DNA of 64,000 nt from Streptomyces luteogriseus (GTDB lineage Bacteria; Actinomycetota; Actinomycetes; Streptomycetales; Streptomycetaceae): positions 744,001 to 808,000 of the forward strand of contig NZ_JACHMS010000001.1 in the NCBI RefSeq assembly GCF_014205055.1, given 5' to 3'. Every line of letters begins with the position of its first letter. The stretch's first letter is position 1. The position numbers were made by a program, and so were the translations under genes. Shown here piece after piece: positions 42,043-50,837 of the stretch. Below the pieces are notes generated by a model that worked only from the letters and a program-made list of their open reading frames with translations, did no database searches and was not told where the DNA came from.

Positions 42043-43197
42043 CTACTCCCCCATGACCAGTCCGTCCCCGACCGCGCCGCGGCTCAGCACGATGTCGCGG
42101 ATGCGGTCGCGGACGGCCCGGACGTCGGCGCCCTGGGCGAGCGCCCGGTTGAGGTTCACGACCCGGCCGGCGTCGACGTCGAACAGCTGGGGGACGAACT
42201 CCGCCTTCGTCACCTCCCAGCGCCCGCCCGGCCGTGCGGGCTGGGCGAAGGTGAAGCGGCCGAGGGTGGACTGGTTGCCGCGGGGGTCCTTGGCGCCCTC
42301 GTGGTTGGTCATCTCGCCGGCGATCTGGTCACCCATGCCGTAGATGACCCAGGTGCCGTTGACCTTCTCGTAGGCCTGCGGGACGTGTGCGTGGGTGCCG
42401 AGGATCAGGTCGATGTCGGGGCGGTCCGCGGTGCGCGCGGCGGTGAGGTTCCGGGCCAGGGTCAGCTGCCGGTCGTCGGGGGCGTCCTGCCACTCGGTGC
42501 CCCAGTGCAGGGAGACCACGACCACGTCGGCGCCCGCCCGGCGTGCGGCCCGGGCGTCCTCGACGATCCTGGCCTCGTCGATGAGGTTGACGGCCCAGGG
42601 CTGCCCCTCCGGGAAGGGGAGGCCGTTGGTGTCGTAGGTGTAGGCGAGGTGGGCGACCTTCGCCGGGCCCGCTCGGAGGACCGTCGCCGTGCGTGCCTCT
42701 TCCTCGGTGCGTGCCGAGCCGGCGTGCCGGACGCCCTCGCGGTCGAGGGCGTCGAGGGTGCGGCGGATGCCGTCGGCGCCGTCGTCCAGGGTGTGGTTGG
42801 AGGCGGTGGAGCAGCCGTCGTAGCCGGTGACGGCGAGGGCTCGGGCCACCTCGGGCGGGGATTTGAAGGTGGGGTAGCCGGTGTAGGCGCCGTCCGCGCC
42901 GTAGACCGTCTCCATGTGGCACAGGGAGATGTCGGCGCGGGAGACGACGGAGCGGATTCCGGCGAGCATCGGCCGGAAGTCGTAGCCGGTGCCGCCGGCG
43001 TCGAAGCGGGCCCGGTCGATGATCGTGCTGTGCGGGAGGACGTCACCGGAGGCGACCAGTGTGAAGCCGCGGGGCCCGGCGGCGGCCGGCGCCGGGCGTC
43101 CGGGGCCGGGCTTGTCGTGTCCGCGGGCCTGGCAGGCGGCGCCTGCGGCGAGGACGACGGTCAGGGCCAGGGCGATCTGTCGACTGCGTGCGAGCAT
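42043..43197 (-). CDS. CapA family lipoprotein (poly-gamma-glutamate type)
   Basis: A 384-residue exported protein: signal peptide with a lipobox before Cys22 (LAAGAACQ), then a PGA_cap/CapA metallophosphatase-like domain. Landmarks are FTLVASGDVLPHSTI, NHTLDDGADGI, VVVSLHWGTEWQ and LILGTHAHVPQAYE. CapA-like proteins act in poly-gamma-glutamate export in bacilli; the substrate in Streptomyces is unknown. It stands as a single gene. Confidence 0.85.
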   Translation of the reverse strand: MLARSRQIALALTVVLAAGAACQARGHDKPGPGRPAPAAAGPRGFTLVASGDVLPHSTIIDRARFDAGGTGYDFRPMLAGIRSVVSRADISLCHMETVYGADGAYTGYPTFKSPPEVARALAVTGYDGCSTASNHTLDDGADGIRRTLDALDREGVRHAGSARTEEEARTATVLRAGPAKVAHLAYTYDTNGLPFPEGQPWAVNLIDEARIVEDARAARRAGADVVVVSLHWGTEWQDAPDDRQLTLARNLTAARTADRPDIDLILGTHAHVPQAYEKVNGTWVIYGMGDQIAGEMTNHEGAKDPRGNQSTLGRFTFAQPARPGGRWEVTKAEFVPQLFDVDAGRVVNLNRALAQGADVRAVRDRIRDIVLSRGAVGDGLVMGE

Positions 43198-43419
43198 GCA
43201 TTCACCCCACTGTGGGCGTTGTGGTCGTATTTACGCACAATCAGGAAAGAAGGCACACGGCGCCCCACGCGGCTCCGACACGCTCATCAGACCGTCCGGC
43301 ACCCACATGGCCGGGCGCCCTGACCGTTCGTCGAACCGTTCGTCGACGCGATCGACCGTCCGCCGCACAGCCGGGTACGTGCCCTGTGCCCGGGCCGCGC
43401 CCTGCGGTGGCATACGGCC

Positions 43420-43965
43420 ATGACGGCCGGATCCACTCTCACGAACGGAACGACCGCCGAGCACGAGCTCGCCGCACTGCAGCGGGAGCACGGCCGGCCC
43501 CTCTTCGCGCTGCTGCTGCGACTCTGCGACGGCGACCGGCAACGCGCGGAGGACTTGGCCCAGGAGACGCTGGTGCGCGCCTGGCAGCATCCCGAGGCCC
43601 TGCGCGCCGACGACTTCGACTCCGTGCGGCCCTGGCTGATGACGGTCGCGCGGCGCCTCGCGATCGACGCCCGGCGGGCCCGCCAGGCGCGTCCGGCCGA
43701 GGTCGGCGACGCGGTGCTGGAGAACGCGCGGGTCATCTCCGACCACGCCGAACGGGCCGCGGCGATGCTCGACGTCCGCGAGGCTGTGAAGACACTCACT
43801 CCGCAGCACCGTGAAGTCCTGGTGCTCGTGTACTTCCAGGGGGCGAGTGTGGCGGAAGCCGCGGCGGCCCTCGGCATCCCGCCCGGTACCGTGAAGTCCC
43901 GCGCGTACTACGCGCTGCGCGCCCTGCGCAGGGTGCTACCGGGATACGCCGCCGACCTGCGATGA
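43420..43965 (+). CDS. RNA polymerase sigma factor, ECF subfamily
   Basis: A 181-residue ECF sigma factor. Region 2 includes RPLFALLLRLCDGDRQRAED and LAQETLVRAWQHPE. Region 4 is LTPQHREVLVLVYFQGASVA followed by EAAAALGIPPGTVKSRAYYA. A probable anti-sigma factor lies about 820 bp downstream, separated by one other gene, unlike the usual adjacent arrangement. The ATG start lacks a clear ribosome-binding site. Confidence 0.9.
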   Translation: MTAGSTLTNGTTAEHELAALQREHGRPLFALLLRLCDGDRQRAEDLAQETLVRAWQHPEALRADDFDSVRPWLMTVARRLAIDARRARQARPAEVGDAVLENARVISDHAERAAAMLDVREAVKTLTPQHREVLVLVYFQGASVAEAAAALGIPPGTVKSRAYYALRALRRVLPGYAADLR

Positions 43966-44118
43966 AACCGATCGGTGGGTCAAGCCTCCGTAAAGCGCCT
44001 TGCCGATGACCCCGGTTGAGTAATCGGCTGTTCTCATCCGTGTTCCGGAGGGGGCCGTCAGCGTCCCCCGGGGCCCGGTGTCGGGCGACGCGCACGGACC
44101 GGAGGAAGGCAGGAAGGG

Positions 44119-44631
44119 ATGCTGGACAGAGAGCAGGGGAGCACGGACGGTGCCGACGGTGAACTGACCGTCCCCATGGCGTGGTTGTACGCCGAGTACA
44201 TCGCCGACGAGCTGCTGCGGACCGGCGATCTGATGCCGCCGACGTCGTTCGAGTTCCGCGCCGGGCGCGATGCCCTGGCGCTGACCATCTTCCTGTCCGA
44301 CACCGACGGGGAGCTGTCCGGCATCCGGGTCATCACCCAGCTGGAGACCTGGCTGTCGCTGACCGCGTACGACCAGCCGTGGCAGGAGTGGGTGCGTGAG
44401 CGGCTGGCCGAGCTCGCCGTCGGCGCCGCGCGGTCGGGCCGGCCCGCGCCGGACCTGGGCCTCGCGGAGGAGGCCTGGCGCTGGCTGCAGGAGACGGAGC
44501 TGCTCGCGCCCGATCTGAACGCGGTGCCTGGGGGCGCTCCGGTGGTCGGGGAGGACGAGGGGCCGAAGGTCTGGACGCCCGCGTGGCAGCTCGGACTGCC
44601 GCTGGGACACCTCGCGATCCATCTTTTTTAG
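44119..44631 (+). CDS. Hypothetical protein between sigma and anti-sigma genes
   Basis: A 170-residue acidic soluble protein with no family I recognise. It reads as a compact alpha/beta domain (VPMAWLYAEYIADELLRTGD, DALALTIFLSDTDGELSG, TQLETWLSLTAYDQPWQEWV) with many tryptophans and no membrane segment. The start is strongly supported by GGAGGAAGGCAGGAAGGG directly upstream. It sits between an ECF sigma factor and its likely anti-sigma factor on the same strand. It is followed by a hairpin, so it may be a separate transcript. Confidence 0.72.
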   Translation: MLDREQGSTDGADGELTVPMAWLYAEYIADELLRTGDLMPPTSFEFRAGRDALALTIFLSDTDGELSGIRVITQLETWLSLTAYDQPWQEWVRERLAELAVGAARSGRPAPDLGLAEEAWRWLQETELLAPDLNAVPGGAPVVGEDEGPKVWTPAWQLGLPLGHLAIHLF

Positions 44632-44637
44632 ATTTCC

Positions 44638-44663
44638 GCGGCCCCGGACCAATCCGGGGGCCG
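44638..44663 (+). terminator. Hairpin after the hypothetical gene
   Basis: CGGCCCCGGA and TCCGGGGGCCG pair around a CCAA loop, with one bulged G, 7 bp after the stop. It would separate the upstream genes from the anti-sigma factor gene. Confidence 0.5.
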
Positions 44664-44782
44664 GAGGGCTCCGAATCCTTTGGTTGCGATTGTGTCACCG
44701 GCTTGAGTGATTCCGCTGCCTGGTCCGTACCGGTGGGAGCAAGGAGTAACCCCACCCGCACCCAACGGCACGAGGATTCGGC

Positions 44783-45436
44783 ATGAGGTCCCTGGAGAGG
44801 CATCGCGACGTCGCGGCCTACGCGCTCGGCGTGCTGGACGAGGCGGAGGCCTTCCGCTTCGAGGACCACCTCATGGAGTGCCCTCGGTGCGCTGCAGAGG
44901 TGACGGAATTCGGCGTGACCACACGGCAGTTGATGCTGTACCGGCGGGCGACGCCACGGTTCGTGCACCCGATGGCCCAGCCCGGTCCGCGCATGCTGGA
45001 CGGGCTGCTGGCCGAGGTGGCGACCCGGCGCCGGACCGGGCGCAGGCGCCTGCTGTTCGCCCTGGCCGCCTCGGTGGTCTTCGCCGCGTCGGTCCCCGGC
45101 ATCGCGATGATGGCCGAGGGCAGCGCCGAGGAGTCCCGGACAGTCGCGGCGACCGATGTGCGCACGGGAGTGTGGGCACAGGTCACCACCGAGGACGAGG
45201 CCTCGGGCAGCCAGGTCGAGCTGAAGGTGAAGGACGCCTCGGGTCCGCGCCCCTGCCACCTGGTGATCGTCGGACACGACGGCACCGAGGAGACCGCGAC
45301 CAGCTGGCACGGGCCCGGCCACGACGACCACCCCCACACGATGATGGCCAGCTCCTCCATGCATCCGGAGGACATCGCCCGCTACGAGATCCGCTCGGCG
45401 TCCGGCGAGGTCCTGTGGAGACTCCAGCCGAGCTGA
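44783..45436 (+). CDS. Anti-sigma factor with zinc-finger domain
   Basis: A 217-residue membrane anti-sigma factor. The N-terminal ZAS domain has the zinc motif HLMECPRCAAEV (His-x3-Cys-x2-Cys) at about residue 30. A membrane helix follows at about 90-108 (RRLLFALAASVVFAASVPGI). The outer domain of about 105 residues ends in a His/Met-rich loop (HGPGHDDHPHTMMASSSMHP). It would hold the upstream sigma factor and release it on an envelope signal. The His/Met-rich stretch may sense metal, which is inference only. Confidence 0.85.
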   Translation: MRSLERHRDVAAYALGVLDEAEAFRFEDHLMECPRCAAEVTEFGVTTRQLMLYRRATPRFVHPMAQPGPRMLDGLLAEVATRRRTGRRRLLFALAASVVFAASVPGIAMMAEGSAEESRTVAATDVRTGVWAQVTTEDEASGSQVELKVKDASGPRPCHLVIVGHDGTEETATSWHGPGHDDHPHTMMASSSMHPEDIARYEIRSASGEVLWRLQPS

Positions 45437-45492
45437 CCATCCGTCCGCCCTCGTCACCGGGCACGGCCCGCGCCCCGGTGTGAGGCTGCCGG

Positions 45493-46485
45493 GTGACGCA
45501 CCCGGACAGCGCGCGAGGGGGAGACGAAGGGGCGACGGCGGAGACCGGCGACAGTCGTCTGGAGGAGTTCCTCGGCGACCCGGAGACCGCTGCACTCGAC
45601 CTGACCTCCGCGGCGGCCCGCTGCACCAGAGCCCTGGGTATCCCGCACTCCGTGGTCTACCCGACCGACATCCGGCAGCGCCGGCTCGTACCGCTCACCG
45701 GCATCACCGCGTCCCTCCGCGTCGAAGACTCGCTCGCGGGCTGGGCCTACCGCACCGAGTCGCTGCGCGTGACGGACTCCGAGAGGGGCGGCATGACCGC
45801 CTGGCTACCCCTGGTGGACGGCGCGGAACGCCTCGGCGTCCTCGCCGTGCACGTGCCCGCACCGACGCCGGCCGTCCTGCGCAGCGCCCGGGCCCTCGCC
45901 ACGCTGATCGCCATGATGCGGCTGCCCGCCGAGACGCTGCGGGCCTTCCTGCCGCCCCGCACGATCGGCACCGCCCACGTCGTGTCCACGACCGTACTGG
46001 AACCGGCCTACGAGATCGGCGGGGACGCCTTCGACCACGCGCTGACCGAGACGACCCCGCACGCCACGGTCCTCGACGCCGGATCCGGCCTCGGGAGTGC
46101 TGCGGTGGACCAACTGCGGTCTCCCGCCCCGCTCGTGATCCGCGACCGGCAGCTGCTCGGCGACGCCATGCTGCGCCAGCCGGATCCTCCGATGGGCCTG
46201 CCGTCCCTGCTCGCCGGCCGGAGGCGGCCGGTGCACGAGATCGCGCCGAAGCCCGGCGACCGGGTGCTGATGTACACCGACGGGGTGACCGAGGCGCGGG
46301 CCGAGAGCGGCGGGCAGTTCGGCCCCGAACAGTTCGCCGGCTACATCATCCGGGCGACGGCCACCGGCGAGCCGGCGTCCGAGACACTGCGGCGCCTCAT
46401 CCACCCCACCCTCGACTCCTCCCCCGACCGGCCGCGGGACGACGCGACGATCCTCATGCTCGAGTGGTCGCCGCCGTCCGGGTGA
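45493..46485 (+). CDS. GAF/PP2C (SpoIIE)-type phosphatase with internal deletion
   Basis: A 330-residue protein. The N-terminal half is GAF-like (LDLTSAAARCTRALGIPHSV, GWAYRTESLRVTDSERGGM). The second half is a SpoIIE/PP2C domain: EIGGDAFDHAL (first metal Asp), YTDGVTEARAESGGQFG and RDDATILMLEW are present. After TVLDAGSGLGSAAVD it jumps straight to RSPAPLVIRDRQL, missing some 60 residues with the central strands and most of the NAGHPPP-type motif. The frame is intact, so it is a shortened protein, perhaps inactive. It follows the anti-sigma gene by 56 bp. Confidence 0.78.
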   Translation: MTHPDSARGGDEGATAETGDSRLEEFLGDPETAALDLTSAAARCTRALGIPHSVVYPTDIRQRRLVPLTGITASLRVEDSLAGWAYRTESLRVTDSERGGMTAWLPLVDGAERLGVLAVHVPAPTPAVLRSARALATLIAMMRLPAETLRAFLPPRTIGTAHVVSTTVLEPAYEIGGDAFDHALTETTPHATVLDAGSGLGSAAVDQLRSPAPLVIRDRQLLGDAMLRQPDPPMGLPSLLAGRRRPVHEIAPKPGDRVLMYTDGVTEARAESGGQFGPEQFAGYIIRATATGEPASETLRRLIHPTLDSSPDRPRDDATILMLEWSPPSG

Positions 46486-46497
46486 GGTCCGACCGGG

Positions 46498-47361
46498 TCA
46501 CTTCAGCAGCCGGGACATCCTGCGGTCCGCGAGCGGCTTGCCGCCCGTCTGGCAGGTCGGGCAGTACTGGAGCGAGGAGTCGGCGAAGGACACCTCGCGG
46601 ATGGTGTCGCCGCACACCGGGCAGGCCTCGCCGGTGCGGCCGTGGACGCGCAGTCCGCTCTTCTTCTCGGCCTTAAGCCGCCCGGCCGCCACGCCCCGGG
46701 AGCGTTCGACCGCTTCGGTGAGCGTGTCGCGCAGGGCCGCGTACAGCCGCCCGGTCTCCTCCTCGCTCAGGGACGCGGCCAGCTTGAAGGGCGACATCTT
46801 CGCCGCGTGCAGAATCTCGTCGCTGTAGGCGTTGCCCACACCCGCGATGAGGCTCTGGTCCCGCAACGCGCCCTTGAGCTGCCTCCGTTCGCCGGCCAGG
46901 AGCTCCGCGAGGCGCCGCTCGTCGAAGTCGCCGGCGAGCGGGTCCGGACCGAGCCGCGCCACGCCCGGGACCTCCTGCGGGTCGGTCACGACGTACACCG
47001 CGAGCCGCTTCTGCGTACCCGCCTCGGTCAGGTCGAACCCGGCGCCGGTCTCCAGGGCCACGCGCAGCGCGAGGGGGCCCTTGCCGGGGCGGGGCGGCCC
47101 GTCGGGCAGGCGGTCCTTCCAGTGCAGCCAGCCCGCGCGCGCCAGGTGTGTCACGAGGTGCGGTCCGTCCGCGGTCCGGACGTCGAGGAACTTGCCGTAG
47201 CGGCGTACGGCGGTGACCTCCCGGCCCTCCAGCGCGGACAGGGGCGGTTCGTACGTCTTCAGGACGCTGATCGCGAGGGGCAGCACCCGCACGATCTCAT
47301 GGCCGACGAGGTGCTCGGTCAGGAAGTCCTTGAGCGCCTCGACCTCGGGGAGTTCCGGCAT
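46498..47361 (-). CDS. Fpg/Nei family DNA glycosylase
   Basis: A 287-residue bifunctional glycosylase/AP lyase. It has the mature N-terminal PELPEVEALKDFL (catalytic Pro and Glu), the helix-two-turn-helix with LKGALRDQSLIAGVGNAYSD, and the C-terminal zinc finger CPVCGD...CPTC. It removes oxidised bases. The start is the ATG giving MPELPEVE. It converges on the PP2C gene with 12 bp between stops. Confidence 0.92.
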   Translation of the reverse strand: MPELPEVEALKDFLTEHLVGHEIVRVLPLAISVLKTYEPPLSALEGREVTAVRRYGKFLDVRTADGPHLVTHLARAGWLHWKDRLPDGPPRPGKGPLALRVALETGAGFDLTEAGTQKRLAVYVVTDPQEVPGVARLGPDPLAGDFDERRLAELLAGERRQLKGALRDQSLIAGVGNAYSDEILHAAKMSPFKLAASLSEEETGRLYAALRDTLTEAVERSRGVAAGRLKAEKKSGLRVHGRTGEACPVCGDTIREVSFADSSLQYCPTCQTGGKPLADRRMSRLLK

Positions 47362-47383
47362 GAGTCCAGAGTGCCACGCCGGG

Positions 47384-49471
47384 TCAGCCGGGGCCGGGCA
47401 CCACGAACTCGCACCACACGGCCTTGCCGCCGCCCCGGGCCTCCACGCCCCATACGTCGGTGAGCAGCTCGACCAGGAGAAGGCCGCGCCCGGAGACCCC
47501 CGACTCGCCCGCCTCACGGCGGCGCGGCAGCGCGCTGGAGGAGTCCTCGACCTCGACGCGCAGCCGTCGCTCGGAACCGGTGAAGGCCCGCAGGGTGACG
47601 ACGGCGGAGCCCTCGGTGTGCATCAGGGCATTGGTGATCAGCTCGTCGGCGACCAGTTCGATCTCGTCGGCGCGCTCGCCCGCTCCCCAGCCGGCGACCG
47701 CGGTGCGGATCATGTGCCGGGCGTCGGAGAGGGCCCCGGGGTCGCCGGGCGCCACGCGCCGCTGGAGCCGGCGGCCGGACTGCGGGTGCTCGGGGCCGCG
47801 CCGGCGCAGCAGGAGCAGCGCCACGTCGTCGTCCCCACCGCGCTCGGCGGCCACGTCGATGAGCCGCTCGGCGAGGTCCCGTACGTCGTCGGGGCCGGTG
47901 GCGACGAGTGCGCTCAGGGTGCGCATGCCGTCGTCGAGGTCGGCGCCGGGCTGCTCCACCAGACCGTCGGTGCACAGCAGCAGGGTGTCGCCGGGGTCGA
48001 GCTCTATGGTGCCCACGGGGTATTCGAGGCGGCCGAACTCGGCCGACAGGCCGAGCGGCAGCCCACCGGGGACGGTGACGCGGCGGCAGGAGCCGTCCGT
48101 GTGGCGCACCAGCGGATCGATGTGGCCGGCCCGGACCATCTGGAGCACGCCCGTGGACAGGTCGGCCTCCGCGTAGAGGCAGGTCGCGGAGCGGTCGGTG
48201 TCGAGTTCGTGCAGGAAGACGGAGGCGCGGGCCATGACGGTGGCCGGGGGGTGCCCCTCGGCGGCGTAGGCGCGCAGCACGATGCGCAACTGGCCCATGA
48301 CGGCGGCGGCGTGCGTGTCGTGGCCCTGGACGTCGCCGATGACGGCGCCGACCCGGCCGCCGGGCAGCGGGATCAGGTCGTACCAGTCGCCGCCGATGTC
48401 CCGGCCGACGGAGCCGCCGATGGTGGCGGCGCGGTAGCGGACGGCGACGTCGGCGCCGGGCACGCTCGGGATGGTCCGGGGCAGCATGGCCTGCTGCAGG
48501 CCCTGCGCGAGGTCCATCTCCTGCTCGTAGAACATGGCACGCTGCAGGCTCTGCGCGATGCTGCTGCCCAGGGCGACGAGGATGTTGCGCTCCTCCGACG
48601 TGAAGCCGTACCGGTCGCTGTAGAGCAGGCCCATCGCGCCGATCGGCCGGGCCTGGACGATGAGCGGCAGATAGGCGGCCGAGGTGATGTCGAGGTCGAT
48701 GATGTGCGGCCACAGGAGCGGGTAGCGCTCGGCGAACTCCTGCGGTGACTCGATGAAGCACGGGCCGAGGGTCCGTACGGCCTCGCTCATCGGGTAGGGC
48801 TCGTCGATGCGGGTGACGCGGGTGCCGGGCACGAAGCTGTCCGCCGGGCCCTCGGCGACCAGGCGGATGCGGCCGGCCTCGACCAGGCCCATGACGAGGC
48901 TGGTGGCGCCGAGGTGGACGAGGCCGTGGGTGTCCTTGAGGACGTCGATGACGTCCTGGACGGTGCGGGCGTGGGCGAGGGCGGCCGTGGTCAGTTCGAC
49001 GACGCTGGTCTGCTCGCGGCGGGCCTCGTCCCGGGCGGCCTGGTCGAGGCGGGCGTCGCTCTCGCCGAGTTCCCGGGTGGCGTCCCGGATGATGCCGATG
49101 ATGCGGCGGGGCCGTCCGGTGTCGTCGCGCCGGATGTAGCCCTGGGTGTGGGTCCAGCGCAGGGAGCCGTCCCGGCGGCGGATGCGGAAGTAGGCGCCGT
49201 AGTTCTCGCTGCCGTCCTTCAGCGCCCGGGAGACCGCGGTGTCCAGGCGCCGGGACTCGTCGGGCGGGACGCGCTTGGCGAGGGTCTCGGGGTGGTCGTC
49301 GTACTCGTCGGGGCGCACGTCGAAGACTTCGTGGGCCTGGGCGTCCATCTGCATCAGGCCGGTGTCCAGATCCCAGTCGAAGCTGCCCATCCGGTTGAGT
49401 GCGAGGATCGGGTCCGGGTGGGCGGGCCAGTCGTCCGGAAGGGACAGGGCGCTCGCTCCCCGATCAGCCAT
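47384..49471 (-). CDS. PAS-GAF-PP2C-HATPase regulatory phosphatase
   Basis: A 695-residue protein: PAS (about 25-135), GAF (about 155-320), PP2C/SpoIIE (about 340-555) and a C-terminal HATPase_c anti-sigma-kinase-like domain (about 570-690). Phosphatase motifs GGDWYDLIPL, GDVQGHDTHAAAVM, CTDGLVEQ and GGDDDVALL are intact. The ATPase part has ELVADELITNALMHTEG and GRGLLLVELLTD. This is the Streptomyces architecture that combines RsbU-like phosphatase and RsbW-like kinase functions in partner-switching control of sigma factors; the partner is unknown. It contrasts with the deleted PP2C 900 bp away. Confidence 0.9.
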   Translation of the reverse strand: MADRGASALSLPDDWPAHPDPILALNRMGSFDWDLDTGLMQMDAQAHEVFDVRPDEYDDHPETLAKRVPPDESRRLDTAVSRALKDGSENYGAYFRIRRRDGSLRWTHTQGYIRRDDTGRPRRIIGIIRDATRELGESDARLDQAARDEARREQTSVVELTTAALAHARTVQDVIDVLKDTHGLVHLGATSLVMGLVEAGRIRLVAEGPADSFVPGTRVTRIDEPYPMSEAVRTLGPCFIESPQEFAERYPLLWPHIIDLDITSAAYLPLIVQARPIGAMGLLYSDRYGFTSEERNILVALGSSIAQSLQRAMFYEQEMDLAQGLQQAMLPRTIPSVPGADVAVRYRAATIGGSVGRDIGGDWYDLIPLPGGRVGAVIGDVQGHDTHAAAVMGQLRIVLRAYAAEGHPPATVMARASVFLHELDTDRSATCLYAEADLSTGVLQMVRAGHIDPLVRHTDGSCRRVTVPGGLPLGLSAEFGRLEYPVGTIELDPGDTLLLCTDGLVEQPGADLDDGMRTLSALVATGPDDVRDLAERLIDVAAERGGDDDVALLLLRRRGPEHPQSGRRLQRRVAPGDPGALSDARHMIRTAVAGWGAGERADEIELVADELITNALMHTEGSAVVTLRAFTGSERRLRVEVEDSSSALPRRREAGESGVSGRGLLLVELLTDVWGVEARGGGKAVWCEFVVPGPG

Positions 49472-49521
49472 GGGCCCACCTTGCCAGGATTCGTCCGATT
49501 CTTCGACTGGATGTGCTGAGT

Positions 49522-50694
49522 TTACGAGCCGCGCCGCCGGTTCGGCTCTCGGTTGCCGAAGATGCCTGTGGGGCTGCCGGGGATGCGTGCGGCGGCCCGG
49601 TCGTCGGGAATCAGCCCGGCTCCGTCGGGCGGATCGGGGTGGTCCGGAACGGCCTCGGGGCCGATCTCGTCGGGGCCGCCGGGGTCCTCCGGGGCGGCCG
49701 GCGGGTCGGGGCGCGGGGCGGTCCCGCCGGACGGCGGAAGGGGCGTTTCCGCGTCCGGGAGACTCACCTCGGCCGGAGTGTCCCCGGGGGAGGCGCCGCC
49801 CGGGTCGGCATCCGGCTCCGTGGACGGCTCCGCTTCCGGCGGGACATGGGGCTGCGACGGCGACGGTGCCGGCCGGGACGGGTCCGGGGGGTCCGTCACC
49901 CGGGCGGGAGGCGGCAGGGCCCGGTCGTGGCGCACGTCGTGACCGGTGAGGCGTTCGATCCAGGTCCGGGTGGCGAGGTCGATGATCGTGAAGCCGATGA
50001 CGGCCTGCGGGGCCGGGGTCACGGCGATCACCCGGCCGGGCCGGTAGCCGGGCCAGGCAGTGCCCCTGGTGACAACGGTGCCGCGGGACGCCTCCGGCGG
50101 CCCGAGCGGGTTGCCGCAGGCGCACCGGACACGCGGCAGGCCCCGGTCGTCGACGAGGACGGCGGTGCCGGCCTGGAGGACGGACTGGTAGCGGGTGATC
50201 CGCCCGGCCCGTAGGCCGTGGCCGGTGACACGGGTGTCGGCGCGCAGCACGACCGGGGTCAGTGCGCGCACGTGGTCGGGGAGCGCCGCCGGGGAGATGC
50301 CCGCGGCCTCGGCGAAGGCGCGGCCCCGGGCGGGGTCGCGGGTGAGGTGGCCGATCTGCCGGCCGATGTCACAGCTGCCGACCCCCTCGGTGCCGCCGTA
50401 CAGGCCGGGTGTTCCGCCGGAGAGGATGCGTGGCCCTTCGGCGTCGGAGGCCCGGTCGGTGCGGTGTGGCGTTCGCGGGGCCGGGGACGGGGTAGCCGCC
50501 GTGAGGGCCGTGGAGTCGGTGAAGGGGTCGGGCCCCGGGGCCGCGGCAGGCTGGAGGAGGAGTTCTCGGACGGTGCCGGCGTCGTCGTGGCGGGCGGTGT
50601 CGCGGTGCCGGGTGGTGTGGCCGCCGCAGCCCGGGAGGAGGAGCACCGCGGAGAGCACACAGGCCAGGACGACGGTCCCGGTGGGTGTCCGCAC
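49522..50694 (-). CDS. DUF6777-type secreted lipoprotein
   Basis: A 390-residue lipoprotein: signal with a lipobox before Cys23 (LLLPGCGG), then a domain with GPRILSGGTPGLYGGTEGVG and SCDIGRQIGHLTRDPARGRA. LTPVVLRADTRVTGHG and VRCACGNPLGPPEASRG follow, and the last 140 residues are a Pro/Ser/Asp-rich tail. The domain matches what I know as DUF6777, of unknown function. CACGNPL may be part of a disulfide or metal site. The GTG has GGGAGGACGAG upstream. It lies 50 bp upstream of the sensor phosphatase gene on the same strand, so co-transcription is possible. Confidence 0.75.
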   Translation of the reverse strand: MRTPTGTVVLACVLSAVLLLPGCGGHTTRHRDTARHDDAGTVRELLLQPAAAPGPDPFTDSTALTAATPSPAPRTPHRTDRASDAEGPRILSGGTPGLYGGTEGVGSCDIGRQIGHLTRDPARGRAFAEAAGISPAALPDHVRALTPVVLRADTRVTGHGLRAGRITRYQSVLQAGTAVLVDDRGLPRVRCACGNPLGPPEASRGTVVTRGTAWPGYRPGRVIAVTPAPQAVIGFTIIDLATRTWIERLTGHDVRHDRALPPPARVTDPPDPSRPAPSPSQPHVPPEAEPSTEPDADPGGASPGDTPAEVSLPDAETPLPPSGGTAPRPDPPAAPEDPGGPDEIGPEAVPDHPDPPDGAGLIPDDRAAARIPGSPTGIFGNREPNRRRGS

Positions 50695-50837
50695 CTCGTC
50701 CTCCCGCTCACCTCGGCCCGTTCGAGGCCGTTCGTCACTATTGTTTGCTTCGGCCACCGTGGTCACGCAACCAGAGTGACGAAACACGGAGCGTGACGAC
50801 CGGGCCGGGCGCCGCGCTGGAAGGAGGACCGCACGCC

